DNA of 64,000 nt from Desulfobulbaceae bacterium (GTDB lineage Bacteria > Desulfobacterota > Desulfobulbia > Desulfobulbales > Desulfobulbaceae), in the NCBI GenBank assembly GCA_003508005.1, contig DNUE01000017.1, positions 58,172 to 122,171 on the forward strand. The letters run 5' to 3'. Below the pieces are notes generated by a model, which saw only the letters and a list, made by a program, of their open reading frames with translations, had not been told where the DNA came from and did no database searches. Position numbers and translations under genes: made by a program. Below are positions 52,830-62,371 of the stretch, one piece after another. The first letter of the stretch is position 1, and each line of letters opens with the position of its first letter.

Positions 52830-52852
52830 TTGATTCAGCAGGTATCGTATAA

Positions 52853-54127
52853 TTAAAACTTGTAGGACGCCGACAGGGCCAGCAGATGGCTGGCTGCGTC
52901 GGTAAACTCGCCGTTCAGGGTGCTGTTCACCACGGTCCGGCTCTCTTTCTTGTCATAGAGATAGGACATACCCATAGACCATTTCTCGTCGACATTGTAG
53001 CGGAAGCCGAAGGAGATGAACCAGGCGTCGGAATCCGGCAGGTCAAAGGAGATATTGGCATCCTTGATGGGGTTGCCGTCGATTCCCCCGCCAACCATTA
53101 ATGCCAGTTGTTCGCTCCACTGGAAGGTGTAGCCGAGGCGGTAGGCATCCACATCGTCCCAGTCCTTGGCGATGGGCCGGTCAAATGCCGCGATCAGCAC
53201 CGGGTGGCCCAGGCTGCGCGGATAGCTGAAATCCAGGGTTTCATAGTCTGACCAGAAGGTTCGGTCATAGGCAAATTCAACCGTGGACCGATCAAAGGTG
53301 TAGGAGGCGGCCAGGGTGAGGACCGCCGGCAGGGGAACGGAGACCGAGCCCGGTCCCTGATAGAAGCCGGCCGGCAGGATGCCGTTGTAAAAGCTGCTGG
53401 AGGCAAACAGGGTCCCATCGCCATCCATGTCCAGATCGACCTTGGAACGGTAGGTGAGGGCAAGGTTCAGCTGGTCGGTGGGCCGTACGGAGAAGGCCAG
53501 ATTGTAGCCGAATTCCGTGGTGTCGCCATCCATGTCCCTGCTGATAAAGGTATATTCCGGACCGGCCGGCGTGACTGCGGCGACGATCGTGCCGTCGCTC
53601 TTGACTGTGGCCTCGCTGTAGACAAGGCGGGCACCGACGGCGGCGGAAAACCATTTGCAGAACTTGTAGGAAACCGTGGGGTTGGCCTCGACGACGGTCA
53701 TGCTGAATTCATTGGCAAAGGTCCGGGCAAAGGTGTCATCCCAGCGTTTTGACAGGCCTGCGGGTACGGTCAGAGAGAAACCGAAACGGAAATTGTTGTA
53801 CTCCGGCGAGACCACGTGGATGTTTGGAACCAGGAAATTCTCCTCTTCCGAGTCACTGTCCAGGGTCGGGCTGCGGAAATCGTCGTAGCTGACGCTGGTC
53901 AGGTGGATATAGGTGAGCCCGCCCTCGAAGTGCGTCCCGGGACTCATCCAGGACATGTTGGCCGGGTTGAAGTAGGCGGCATCCGCATACAGGGCGTGCG
54001 CAATATACGCGTTGCTGAGCGCCGTCGAGTTGAGCGACTGCTCCGGAATGCGGTAGCCGGAAGCAAATGCGGTTGATGCATACCCTGCAACGGCGGCTAC
54101 TACCAATAGTTTAATCGTGTTTCGCAT
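52853..54127 (-). CDS. OmpP1/FadL/TodX-family outer membrane transporter
   Basis: This 424-aa protein has a signal peptide ([20 protein letters not shown], cut near AFA-SGYRIPEQS). The mature start SGYRIPEQSLNSTALSNAYI resembles the N-terminal hatch of FadL, and NPANMSWM is the NPA motif of the family. The rest alternates polar and hydrophobic residues in beta strands, ending LALSASYKF with the C-terminal aromatic residue that marks outer-membrane barrels. Members carry long-chain fatty acids (FadL) or aromatics such as toluene (TodX) across the outer membrane. The gene overlaps the end of the hybrid kinase gene by 17 bp and is the last gene of that operon. Confidence 0.92.
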   Translation of the reverse strand: MRNTIKLLVVAAVAGYASTAFASGYRIPEQSLNSTALSNAYIAHALYADAAYFNPANMSWMSPGTHFEGGLTYIHLTSVSYDDFRSPTLDSDSEEENFLVPNIHVVSPEYNNFRFGFSLTVPAGLSKRWDDTFARTFANEFSMTVVEANPTVSYKFCKWFSAAVGARLVYSEATVKSDGTIVAAVTPAGPEYTFISRDMDGDTTEFGYNLAFSVRPTDQLNLALTYRSKVDLDMDGDGTLFASSSFYNGILPAGFYQGPGSVSVPLPAVLTLAASYTFDRSTVEFAYDRTFWSDYETLDFSYPRSLGHPVLIAAFDRPIAKDWDDVDAYRLGYTFQWSEQLALMVGGGIDGNPIKDANISFDLPDSDAWFISFGFRYNVDEKWSMGMSYLYDKKESRTVVNSTLNGEFTDAASHLLALSASYKF

Positions 54128-56684
54128 CTGATGTCCCCCCTCTTGTTGTCATTTGTTCGGATTCGGTTTCTTTGGGTTGTTCGGTTTGCGGTTGATCAAG
54201 TACCTCCCTGATCTTGTTAGCCAGGAAAAGGGGCAGGAGTGGTTTGTTGAGCAGGATATAGCCATCCTGCAGTACACCGTGCTGGGCGATCACGTTCTCC
54301 GTATAGCCGGACATCAGCATGGACTTGATGCCCGGTCGCTCTTTGCTGATGGCATCCACCAGCTGCCGGCCGTTCATGCCGGGCATGATCACATCGCACA
54401 GGACCAGGTCAATGCGCTGCCCGGTGGACCTGCTCAGATCCATGGCCTCGGCCCCGCAGGAGGCAGCGAGGACAGTATAGCCCAGTGGCTGAAGGGTGTC
54501 GAGGATCATGGCGCGGATTGATTCGTCGTCATCAACAACCAGGATGCTCTCGGTACCGCTGGCCATGCTGATGTTCTCCCGCCGTTCCCGCTCGTCAATC
54601 ACGTCGCTGACAATGGGGAGGTAGATCTTGAAACAGGTGCCATGGTCCAGTTCGCTGTACACGTGGATGTAGCCGTTGTGCTGCTTGACAATGCCATAGG
54701 CAGTTGACAGACCGAGCCCAGTCCCCTTGCCGGGCCCTTTGGTGGTGAAGAAAGGCTCGAATATCTTTTCTCGGAGGTCCGGACTCATCCCCTTGCCGGT
54801 GTCGGTCACGCTGAGCATGGAGTAGTGGCCGGCCTTCAAGTATTCCCGCTTGGCCGCATATCGTTCGTCGATGTAGATGTCGCCGGTTTCGATGGTCAGC
54901 CTGCCTCCGTTCGGCATGGCGTCCCGCGCGTTGATCACCAGGTTCATCAGTACCTGGCCGATCTGGCTGGCATCAGCCATGATGTTGCCGATGTTTGGGG
55001 ACAGGAACGTCTTCATGATTATATCTTCGCCGATCAGGCGGGACAGCATCTTGGTCATGTCCTCGACAATGATGTTCAGGTTGGTCACCTTCATCTCCAT
55101 GACCTGCTTGCGGCTGAAGGCCAGCAACTGCTGGGTGAGGTTGGACGCCTTGATGCCGGCATGGTGGATGGAGTCGGCCATTTTCCAGAGGGGACCATCC
55201 GGCGGCAGCTTCAGGGCGAGGATCTGGCTGTAACCCAGGATGGTGGTCAGCATGTTGTTGAAATCATGGGCCACTCCGCCGGCAAGATTGCCCACCGCCT
55301 CCATTTTCCGGATTTGCCGGATATGGGATTCGAGTTTGACGTTGTGGATGCGCGAGCCGATCTGCAGCGCGATGCCCATCAGGAGATTCACGTCCCGTTG
55401 CAGGAGAGGACGCTTGTTGCTGATTTTGTCCACGGCAAGGATGCCCAGGGATTCCTTTTCGTAGATGATCGGGCAGCAGATCAGGGATTTGACCCCCATT
55501 TGCTGAGCGAATTCATAGCTGTGCGGCGAAAGGCTGTTCTTGATTTCCGAGATGTCATTGATCAACTGCGGTTTCTGCTCCCGGAAGCAGACGGCGAAGA
55601 TGCCTTTTGATTCGGGCCGGTCCAGCTGAAAGGTGACTTTTTCGAGCATTCCCACCTGCTCGTCGGTGTAACCCGAGCCGGCCTGGAACAAGAGCTGCGA
55701 TCGGTCAGGGGTGGCTAACATGACCAGGACCCGATCATAATGCAGACGTTTGTGCATGGTCTTGATCAGCTCGGAGAAGATGCCCTCTATCTCGGACTCC
55801 TTGGCCAGGGTCTGCCCTATCTCGTTGATCAAAAGTGAGTTCTCGTAGTTGATTTCCACCTGCTCCATGAGATCGTCCGAAGAGGTTCTGAGCTCGTCGA
55901 TTATATTCAGCAGGTGGCTGACCTCCCTGGATTTCAGGATCCAGTTGAAGAGCAGGACAAGAGTGGCCGACAGGGCATAGAGCGCGACAAAGCTTTTCAG
56001 GGGCGTCATCGCAGGGAATATATTTTCAATGAAAAGCGGGACGAATGTGCAGGTCAGGACCAGCAGGGAGATGGTCACGTTCCGGAAAAATTTAAGGGTG
56101 GTGACCGGCGATTCCTGCCAGCTGACAATATAGCGGCAGCATTTTCCCCCATCGAACAGGCATTCCGGGTGTTCAATCACCGGAGGCTTGAGGTTGTAGA
56201 CCAGGGAAACCGCTTCCCAGTATCCCATCCTGTTAAGGCACTGGTACGGTTCTTCCCGGGTACCCTCCAGGGGAGTGACGGTGATCTCCACCTTGTTGTC
56301 TCCGAGCCGTTTTGCCTCGTAATGGGAGGATTTCGATATCTTGTTGGCGTAGGTGCCGAGCAACTCGTAGTACTTGGCCGGACCGATGAGGCCCAGCACG
56401 GAACGCCGCAAAGTGCCCATGGCTCCAGGAGACGAGGCGAACCTGCCCGCCTCCCGGGCAAGGTTGATGTTGCCGGTCAGTTCAACAAGTTTTTCATAAA
56501 AGCGGTTGATCTGCCGCTGGGAAAAAAGGTGCCCCTCGTCCGTTACCTGGTAGGGCTTCATCTCGGCATACTCCAGCAGCATGGCAAGATCGACCTGCGG
56601 GTATTTCTGGCGAACAAGCTTGAGATAAATGTCAATGCCCCTGCTGCCGTACAGAGGCCTGTTGTCGTCGTATTGTTCGCTCAT
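54111..56684 (-). CDS. Hybrid sensor histidine kinase with a V4R-like input domain, GAF and receiver domains
   Basis: This is an 857-aa protein. Residues 1 to about 195 form a soluble input domain ending [18 protein letters not shown]. The Cys-X6-Cys closing motif and spacing resemble V4R (4-vinyl reductase) domains, which bind small hydrophobic ligands in XylR/DmpR. Two membrane helices (about 205-250), a coiled coil and a GAF domain (about 300-440) follow. The HisKA box [20 protein letters not shown] holds the phospho-His; the HATPase domain has [20 protein letters not shown] and [15 protein letters not shown]-terminal receiver (about 735-845) has acceptor Asp in [14 protein letters not shown]. 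The V4R identity is inference; the kinase parts are clear. Confidence 0.9.
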   Translation of the reverse strand: MSEQYDDNRPLYGSRGIDIYLKLVRQKYPQVDLAMLLEYAEMKPYQVTDEGHLFSQRQINRFYEKLVELTGNINLAREAGRFASSPGAMGTLRRSVLGLIGPAKYYELLGTYANKISKSSHYEAKRLGDNKVEITVTPLEGTREEPYQCLNRMGYWEAVSLVYNLKPPVIEHPECLFDGGKCCRYIVSWQESPVTTLKFFRNVTISLLVLTCTFVPLFIENIFPAMTPLKSFVALYALSATLVLLFNWILKSREVSHLLNIIDELRTSSDDLMEQVEINYENSLLINEIGQTLAKESEIEGIFSELIKTMHKRLHYDRVLVMLATPDRSQLLFQAGSGYTDEQVGMLEKVTFQLDRPESKGIFAVCFREQKPQLINDISEIKNSLSPHSYEFAQQMGVKSLICCPIIYEKESLGILAVDKISNKRPLLQRDVNLLMGIALQIGSRIHNVKLESHIRQIRKMEAVGNLAGGVAHDFNNMLTTILGYSQILALKLPPDGPLWKMADSIHHAGIKASNLTQQLLAFSRKQVMEMKVTNLNIIVEDMTKMLSRLIGEDIIMKTFLSPNIGNIMADASQIGQVLMNLVINARDAMPNGGRLTIETGDIYIDERYAAKREYLKAGHYSMLSVTDTGKGMSPDLREKIFEPFFTTKGPGKGTGLGLSTAYGIVKQHNGYIHVYSELDHGTCFKIYLPIVSDVIDERERRENISMASGTESILVVDDDESIRAMILDTLQPLGYTVLAASCGAEAMDLSRSTGQRIDLVLCDVIMPGMNGRQLVDAISKERPGIKSMLMSGYTENVIAQHGVLQDGYILLNKPLLPLFLANKIREVLDQPQTEQPKETESEQMTTRGGTSDAKHD

Positions 56685-56706
56685 GGATGGTTATGCATTG
56701 CAAGGG

Positions 56707-58767
56707 TCAGGATACATGCTGAATTTTTTTGTCCCGGGGAGTGGTCAATGACCTCATGAACATCAGGAAGGGGCTGATATACTCAAGGTTGAGGACCGCC
56801 AGTGCATAGATCTTGGCATAAGGTATTTTCTGTGCGTCGGCAAAGGTCCGGGGAGACAGGAGGACCGGAATATCCTTGTGTTCATAGTGGCCGGCAAGGC
56901 TGGCGAGGACCGTTAATACAATATTCTTGTCCAGCTGTTCAGGCTCAAGGACGATGATCTGGATGCAGTTGGTCAGGTCGGACATGTTCATGCCCAGGTC
57001 AGAGCGGTTGACGATGCAGAGGGCAATCAGTTCTTCGTCGTTCTTCAGGGAAAACAGTTCCCTGGACCGCTGGAAGCCGGCCGTTCGGTATTCGCTATTG
57101 GTGAGTTGGTCCTGCTGTTCGGCGTTCCTGCCGAGATCAAGGCATTCGAGCATGAGGCCGCCTGAATTAGCCCTGTACCAGTGCCGCACTATATCCAGGT
57201 CCTCGGGACAGGTCCTTTCCAGTGTCCATCCCGGCGAAAAGGGCACCGTCTCCGTTTCGGGCTCGAAATGAAAATAGGCGAAGTCATCCTGGGAGCATTT
57301 CTGCTTGTCCTCCAGTGCCCTGACCGCACCTCCGAAGACCCGTTCGGCGAACTTGTTGTTGGGTCTGAAATAGCAGGCGATATACTTCATCTTTGCCGAG
57401 GGCAGGGTATGGCATTCGTTGATATATTGCAGGATGTGCTCCATCACCACCAGGCCGGCCTTGTGCTTGGTCGACTTCAGGGCTGCATGATGGTGCATGA
57501 GCCAGGTGTTGCGGTAGTAGCGGAACATGGAGACGTGGCCGTAGATCTGTCCCTTGTCCTGGTAAATGACATGCCGGGCGATTTCCGGGGTCTCGTTGTA
57601 CAGCTTTCGGTAGAGGTTCTGGAACCGTTCCTTCTGTTCCCGGATATGGATATATTTGTCCGGATAAATAAATCCGGTCTCGAAAAAGAAGTCCCAGAGG
57701 GCATCCAGATCCACGTTGGTCGTGCTGATGAAGGAATGCCTGTTTTTTGCCTGGTGCAGGAAGTAGGAAAGGCGGACATGATCGGCCATGTTCATATCCA
57801 GAATGGCCACCCCGCATTTGATATGCTCTTCCGTAGACTGCCGGTAGACGACCTGCGCCTTGCACCGGACACTGAAGCCGTGAATGAATTCTATTTCCAG
57901 CGCGGGAATGATCATCCCGGGCATGAGGACCGAATGATCCTCGTCTTCCGCCACCGCAAAGCCGGTTCCGGAAATGTCGAGGAGCGAAAGGTTGCATCGC
58001 TGCCTGGTCAATGGATGCCGGAAGAGGATATTGGGCAGGGGGTTGAGGACCAGCCGTTCGCTCCTGACTTCCTTGGGTCTGAACACCTGGATGTTGCTCC
58101 TGGCGGGTTTCAGGATAAGCATATTTTTGTTGGATGAGGCATGCTGGCGGACAACCTCGCAGGTTCCGGAATAGATGAAATCAGTCCCATTGCGAAGAAC
58201 AACGTTGACCGGATTGCTCTCTGCAAAAATAATATCATGGACTTCGGAATCAGGGAGAAAGCTGAGGCCAAAGGACTGGGCACTGAAGCTTGTCAGATTT
58301 GCCTCGGTCATTTTGCCGTCCTGGAAGACCTGCGCAGCAATGCCGGTGCAGTCGTACCTCTTGACCTCCCTGAATTTCATTTCCAGGGAGGTCTCCGGCA
58401 GTTCCAGGTACACGCCATGATCATCGAGTTCGATCAGCTTCGCCACAACCTGGATCTGATGGAGTCCGTCATTGAAGGTGAAGTAGATGAAATTGAACTG
58501 TTTCAGCTGGGGCAAACCCAGGAAATGATCGGACCAGAGACAGCGCAAATAGTCATCGTTGCAAATCTGCGGCCTTGCCTGAATGGTTATCACATGGTTG
58601 TATTTGTTGTGCCGGAAATGGACGGTAATAAACCCGTCCCGGAAGTTGATGCGGTTGAGGAGGTTGATCAGGTTGGGGCGGAATATCTTTTTGGGTTTTT
58701 GTTCAATATCTTCAACGGGAACTCCATTGGCGGGCTGGGACTGGGACGTGGAGGCACCTGTTTTCAT
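56707..58767 (-). CDS. PilZ-domain protein with a C-terminal acyltransferase-like domain
   Basis: This 686-aa protein has an N-terminal domain (about 25-225). A PilZ-like domain follows (about 230-345), with an Arg-rich lead KEVRSERL and the DISGTG motif in NLSLLDISGTGFAVAEDEDH, resembling the RxxxR and DxSxxG signature of c-di-GMP binding. From about 350 a domain with GNAT-like features appears (IARHVIYQDKGQIYGHVSMF, RNTWLMHHHAALKSTKHKAG) and another segment extends to the end. N-acyl amino acid synthases and related acyltransferases have this style, but active residues could not be set. No membrane segment or signal peptide is present. It is the first gene of the operon and is followed by the hybrid kinase after 22 bp. 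Confidence 0.8.
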   Translation of the reverse strand: MKTGASTSQSQPANGVPVEDIEQKPKKIFRPNLINLLNRINFRDGFITVHFRHNKYNHVITIQARPQICNDDYLRCLWSDHFLGLPQLKQFNFIYFTFNDGLHQIQVVAKLIELDDHGVYLELPETSLEMKFREVKRYDCTGIAAQVFQDGKMTEANLTSFSAQSFGLSFLPDSEVHDIIFAESNPVNVVLRNGTDFIYSGTCEVVRQHASSNKNMLILKPARSNIQVFRPKEVRSERLVLNPLPNILFRHPLTRQRCNLSLLDISGTGFAVAEDEDHSVLMPGMIIPALEIEFIHGFSVRCKAQVVYRQSTEEHIKCGVAILDMNMADHVRLSYFLHQAKNRHSFISTTNVDLDALWDFFFETGFIYPDKYIHIREQKERFQNLYRKLYNETPEIARHVIYQDKGQIYGHVSMFRYYRNTWLMHHHAALKSTKHKAGLVVMEHILQYINECHTLPSAKMKYIACYFRPNNKFAERVFGGAVRALEDKQKCSQDDFAYFHFEPETETVPFSPGWTLERTCPEDLDIVRHWYRANSGGLMLECLDLGRNAEQQDQLTNSEYRTAGFQRSRELFSLKNDEELIALCIVNRSDLGMNMSDLTNCIQIIVLEPEQLDKNIVLTVLASLAGHYEHKDIPVLLSPRTFADAQKIPYAKIYALAVLNLEYISPFLMFMRSLTTPRDKKIQHVS

Positions 58768-59122
58768 GGCAGCTTCGATGAATGAATTGATTCGCGGGCG
58801 AGTTATTTACATAATAAAATCAGATAGTTTTGTGTTAGGGGCCTGCCCGCCTGATGCCGAAAACAAGGCCATGTTCTTTTCAACGAATTCAATTAGTTAT
58901 ATCACTGAATTAAAAATATTGTAAAAGGAAAATATCGAATGTGCGGCGAAGATGCACAGGTATAGGTGCGGAGCAGTGTCCTTGGTACCACTGAGAAGTA
59001 CCAGGAGCGCATGGATCTGTCAGGGTAATTTATCTAATATTGTCAGTAAATTCAATAGAATGGAACATCAGATCGCTCCGGATGGGTTTGCAGGGCAGCA
59101 AGCCGTCCAGGGAAGCATGCTG
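58768..59122. other. AT-rich spacer containing a promoter for the PilZ operon
   Basis: No gene is visible. On the minus strand TTTACA (58925-58920) and TATAAC (58901-58896) are 18 bp apart, each matching 5 of 6 consensus bases; the leader to the ATG at 58767 would be about 120 nt. The right half (58930-59122) shows no further signal. Confidence 0.5.
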
Positions 59123-59776
59123 CTATTCATTTTTTTTCAGGCGGATTCTGATATCTATATCCTGCATCGCATCGGTCTGCTTGAGCGTCTGGATAAAGCC
59201 ACCGACCATTCCGGCCAGGGCCTCCTGAATAAAGCCCTTCAGCGGAACCTTCCTGTTGTTGACGTACATGACAGTCTGCGTTTCCCGGTCGCCGGCAAGA
59301 AATTTGCCCACGATAAATTCGGCGACCTCGTCGGCCTGGTCCGGGCTAAAAATATTCTCGCCGGAAACCGGCTGGTCTGTGATAACCCCGATGACCCCGC
59401 TGACCTCGCTTCGGAGCAGTTTGTCCGGGTTTTGCGCAACTTCTATCTTGGCAATGTGGTGCTCATTCTTGAATCCCTCGCCGATGACGATGTCGCAGTC
59501 AGAGAAATAGCGGAAGGCGAGGTCCACAAGCTTCAGCTCTGGATTGTCGCGGATGATGACCATCTGGTCAGGGGCGAGGAGGGCCACGGTTTGGCCCCCG
59601 GCCTCCCGGTAGGCAGCGGTGTCCGTTCCCGGCTGATCAAAGGGGATGTCCCGGTGATGGGTGGACTTGATGGCCGCCACCCGCAATCCTTTGGCCCGGA
59701 GGCGCGCAATGACCTCGCGGACGATGGTAGTCTTGCCCGAATTCTGCCATCCGATAAAGCTTACGATAGGAATCAT
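59123..59776 (-). CDS. mobB: Molybdopterin-guanine dinucleotide biosynthesis protein MobB
   Basis: This 217-aa P-loop GTPase has Walker A FIGWQNSGKTTIVREVIARL and the MobB motif AAIKSTHHRDIPFDQPGTDT, followed by DIVIGEGFKNEHHIAKIEV. It helps attach GMP to the molybdenum cofactor for enzymes such as formate dehydrogenase. The C-terminal extension (VYNNRKVP-like region, residues 165-217) makes it a little longer than the E. coli protein (about 170 aa). It is divergent from fdhD, consistent with joint service to a molybdo- or tungsto-formate dehydrogenase. Confidence 0.95.
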   Translation of the reverse strand: MIPIVSFIGWQNSGKTTIVREVIARLRAKGLRVAAIKSTHHRDIPFDQPGTDTAAYREAGGQTVALLAPDQMVIIRDNPELKLVDLAFRYFSDCDIVIGEGFKNEHHIAKIEVAQNPDKLLRSEVSGVIGVITDQPVSGENIFSPDQADEVAEFIVGKFLAGDRETQTVMYVNNRKVPLKGFIQEALAGMVGGFIQTLKQTDAMQDIDIRIRLKKNE

Positions 59777-60140
59777 GATGCCCCCCCCAAAGAGCGGCCG
59801 GGGCGAACCTCCGGCCTGCTGCGGTTATTGTGCAGTGTGCAAATTTTGTTTCTATACCATACTCTTGCTCAACTGGCAAAAAGTGAAATCGTTGACCTTC
59901 CAACACGGTCATTTTGTATTTTGCCAATCCGTGCGAACAGGAACGCTGGGCCGGCCTAAATTACTGATTGGTCGGCGCTGCGCGTCATTTTCCAGAAGGG
60001 GCAAGGACCGGAAATAGCATTTCCGCATAATTTTGCTTTCAAGGATCGGGCGCAGCATATATTCTGTCTGAAACACTGAATGATCGCCCTGATCCGGCGA
60101 ACGAGCGTAAGATGAACCGAAAGAATTGAGATTGGCGGAT
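59777..60140. other. Divergent spacer between mobB and fdhD
   Basis: The 364 bases contain no recognised gene. TTGACC at 59892-59897 with TATTTT at 59917-59922 is a weak sigma-70-like pair (19-bp gap) reading toward fdhD. No Moco riboswitch fold could be identified by eye. Confidence 0.35.
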
Positions 60141-60932
60141 ATGAACAATCCTGTTGTACTGCAGCAGCAGACGCACATTTTGACCGAGAAAGGATATGAA
60201 GAGTCCCGTGAATGGGTTGCCGTCGAGCAGCCCTACCGGGTTGCCCTCAACGATCGGGAGATCGGCGCGTCCATGGTGCTTGCCACCGGGCTGGAGGAGT
60301 TCGGCGCCGGGTTTCTCTTCGGGCAGGGTTATATCGATCACCCCGGCCAGGTCCGCGAGGTGCTGGTCTGCCCGGAGGGGCGTATTGAGGTCCATGCCGA
60401 TGTGGAGGAGGATTTTGCCCCCCGGGAGGTCATCATCACCTCCGGCTGCGGCGGCACCGGCAAAATCTCGCGCGAGATGCTTGAAGGTAAAATCGATCCT
60501 CTGCAGGAATATTCCCTGAGGTTCGCCGAGGCAGGCGAGTTCATCCGCCAGGCCCTCCTGGCTTCGGACCTGGGGCAGAAGACCCACTGCGTGCACGGCT
60601 GCGGCCTCTGGGCGGAAGGAAGGATGCAGGTCTTTTTCGAGGATATCGGCCGCCACAACGCCGTGGACAAGGTCATCGGCGCCATCCTTTTGGGCAGGGC
60701 CCCGGCCAACGGTGCAGTCTACACCACCGGTCGCCTCACCTCGGACATGGTCCTCAAATGCGCCCGCATCGGCATCCCTATCGTCATGTCCCGCACCTCC
60801 GCCTCCTCGCTGGCTTTGGCCATTGCCCGCCAGGCCGGACTGACCTTGATCTGCTATGCCCGCCCCGGCCGGCTTAACATCTACAACGCCCCCGAGCGGG
60901 TGCGGTGGGACAATCCCCCTGTTGCAGCATAG
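60141..60932 (+). CDS. fdhD: Formate dehydrogenase accessory sulfurtransferase FdhD, variant cysteine loop
   Basis: This 263-aa protein is read from ATG 60141 (MNNPVVLQQQTHILTEKGYE); a TTG at 60126 would add 5 residues. Family motifs include GFLFGQGYI, DIGRHNAVDKVIGA, TGRLTSDMVLKCA and SRTSASSLALAIA. FdhD moves sulfur from IscS to the molybdenum cofactor before insertion into formate dehydrogenase. The usual CxxC loop (TGCGVCG in E. coli) reads SGCGGTG here, so Cys103 is kept but the second Cys is Thr106. Another Cys pair, Cys150 and Cys154, lies around THCVHGCGLW, where other members have THAAA. The role in sulfur transfer is therefore probable, with an altered Cys set. Confidence 0.92.
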   Translation: MNNPVVLQQQTHILTEKGYEESREWVAVEQPYRVALNDREIGASMVLATGLEEFGAGFLFGQGYIDHPGQVREVLVCPEGRIEVHADVEEDFAPREVIITSGCGGTGKISREMLEGKIDPLQEYSLRFAEAGEFIRQALLASDLGQKTHCVHGCGLWAEGRMQVFFEDIGRHNAVDKVIGAILLGRAPANGAVYTTGRLTSDMVLKCARIGIPIVMSRTSASSLALAIARQAGLTLICYARPGRLNIYNAPERVRWDNPPVAA

Positions 60933-61120
60933 GCCAGTTGGCAACGGCGCAAGCGGGCTCAAATTATTTTGCTGGCTGAATGAGTGTTGTCGTGATGGCC
61001 TTCGGGTGATGCAAGGGGAAGATCGAGGTCGATTTTTGCCTCAATTTGTGTCTGAAGGCCTGGATCTGGTACAATGACCTGCAGGCAGCAGCCAATTCAT
61101 GCCGAAAAGGGAGGCCGGCC

Positions 61121-62296
61121 TTGAAGCAGACCATCACCAGCGAAAAGGTGCCCATCAAGCTCTGGCTCGATGACATCGAAGAAGGGGCCATGGGCCAGGC
61201 CAGGAACCTGGCCAACCTGCCCTTTGTTTTCAAGCATGTGGCCATCATGCCGGATGCCCATTTTGGCTACGGCATGCCCATCGGCGGGGTCATGGCCACC
61301 GAGGGGGTGATCATCCCCAACGCGGTGGGGGTGGATATCGGCTGCGGCATGTGCGCGCTCAGGACCTCGCTTGCCGAACTCGGATCGGACAAGCTCAAGG
61401 AGATCATGGCCGGCATCCGGAGCAAAGTACCCCTGGGTTTCAAGCACCACCAGCATGCCCAGGACCGGGCCCTGATGCCCGCGGTACCCGATGGGCATGC
61501 TCTGACCGATCTGCCGGTGGTGGCCGGCGAATACCGCAATGCCCTGACCCAGCTGGGGACCTTGGGCGGCGGCAATCATTTCATCGAGATCCAGAAAGGG
61601 AGCGACGGCTTCATCTGGATCATGGTCCACTCGGGGAGCCGCAATCTCGGGTATCAGGTGGCGAATTTCTACAACCGGCTGGCCATTGATCTCAATGCCC
61701 GGTCGGGCTCGACCATTCCCAAAAACTGGCAGCTGGCCTTTCTGCCTCTCTCATCGGAGGCCGGCAGAAGGTACCAGTTGGAAATGCGGTACTGCGTCGA
61801 TTTTGCATTGGCCAACCGCAGGCTGATGATGGAGCGCATCCAGGAGGTGTTTATCACCGCGGCCGCGCCGGTCACCTTTTCCTCGTTCATCAATATCGCC
61901 CACAATTACGCGGCTATGGAGACCCACTTCCACCGTGGCGTGATCGTCCACCGCAAGGGGGCGACCAGTGCCCGGGAGGGAGAACTGGGGATCATTCCCG
62001 GTTCCCAGGGTACGCCCAGTTATATTGTCCGGGGCCGGGGCAACCCGGAGAGCTTCGCTTCCTGCTCGCACGGTGCCGGCAGGAAAATGGGGCGCAAGGA
62101 GGCCCAGCGCCGGCTCGACCTTGCGGAAGAAGCAGGCAGGCTGGACCGGCAGGGGATCCTCCATTCCATCCGCGGCAGGAAGGACCTGGACGAGGCCGCC
62201 GGGGCCTACAAGGATGTTGACCGGGTCGTGGAAAACCAGATCGATCTGGTGGAGGTGGTGGTGGCCCTGCGGCCGCTGGCGGTGATCAAGGGATAG
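61121..62296 (+). CDS. rtcB: RtcB-family RNA ligase
   Basis: This protein of about 391 aa starts best at TTG 61121 (MKQTITSEKVPIKLWL with fMet) behind GGGAGG; a GTG at 61046 gives 25 extra residues without a ribosome site. RtcB joins 2',3'-cyclic phosphate or 3'-phosphate and 5'-OH RNA ends with GTP and Mn2+. Metal-site residues show in VDIGCGMCA (Cys75), GGGNHFIEI and HSGSRNLG; the guanylated His is His317 in ASCSHGAGRKMGR. It is not accompanied by rtcA or an archease gene in this window. It may serve in RNA repair or tRNA maintenance. Confidence 0.95.
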   Translation: MKQTITSEKVPIKLWLDDIEEGAMGQARNLANLPFVFKHVAIMPDAHFGYGMPIGGVMATEGVIIPNAVGVDIGCGMCALRTSLAELGSDKLKEIMAGIRSKVPLGFKHHQHAQDRALMPAVPDGHALTDLPVVAGEYRNALTQLGTLGGGNHFIEIQKGSDGFIWIMVHSGSRNLGYQVANFYNRLAIDLNARSGSTIPKNWQLAFLPLSSEAGRRYQLEMRYCVDFALANRRLMMERIQEVFITAAAPVTFSSFINIAHNYAAMETHFHRGVIVHRKGATSAREGELGIIPGSQGTPSYIVRGRGNPESFASCSHGAGRKMGRKEAQRRLDLAEEAGRLDRQGILHSIRGRKDLDEAAGAYKDVDRVVENQIDLVEVVVALRPLAVIKG

Positions 62297-62371
62297 TATG
62301 TACTCATTGACGAGCAGCGGCGGCAAGATCCTGATTAAGCGCATCAGGGCAACGCGCGGAGGTCTACGGCA

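Noticed and set aside
52664..52852. Short open frame across the CGATNC repeat
   Set aside because: It encodes an Asp-rich string from the repeat, has no ribosome site and overlaps the long inverted repeat, so it is treated as repeat DNA.
59777..59880. Possible molybdenum cofactor riboswitch before mobB or fdhD
   Set aside because: A GC-rich hairpin is present but the conserved elements of the riboswitch could not be recognised by eye.
58952..59959. Plus-strand open frame over mobB
   Set aside because: It is antisense to mobB, whose P-loop and MobB motifs are clear.
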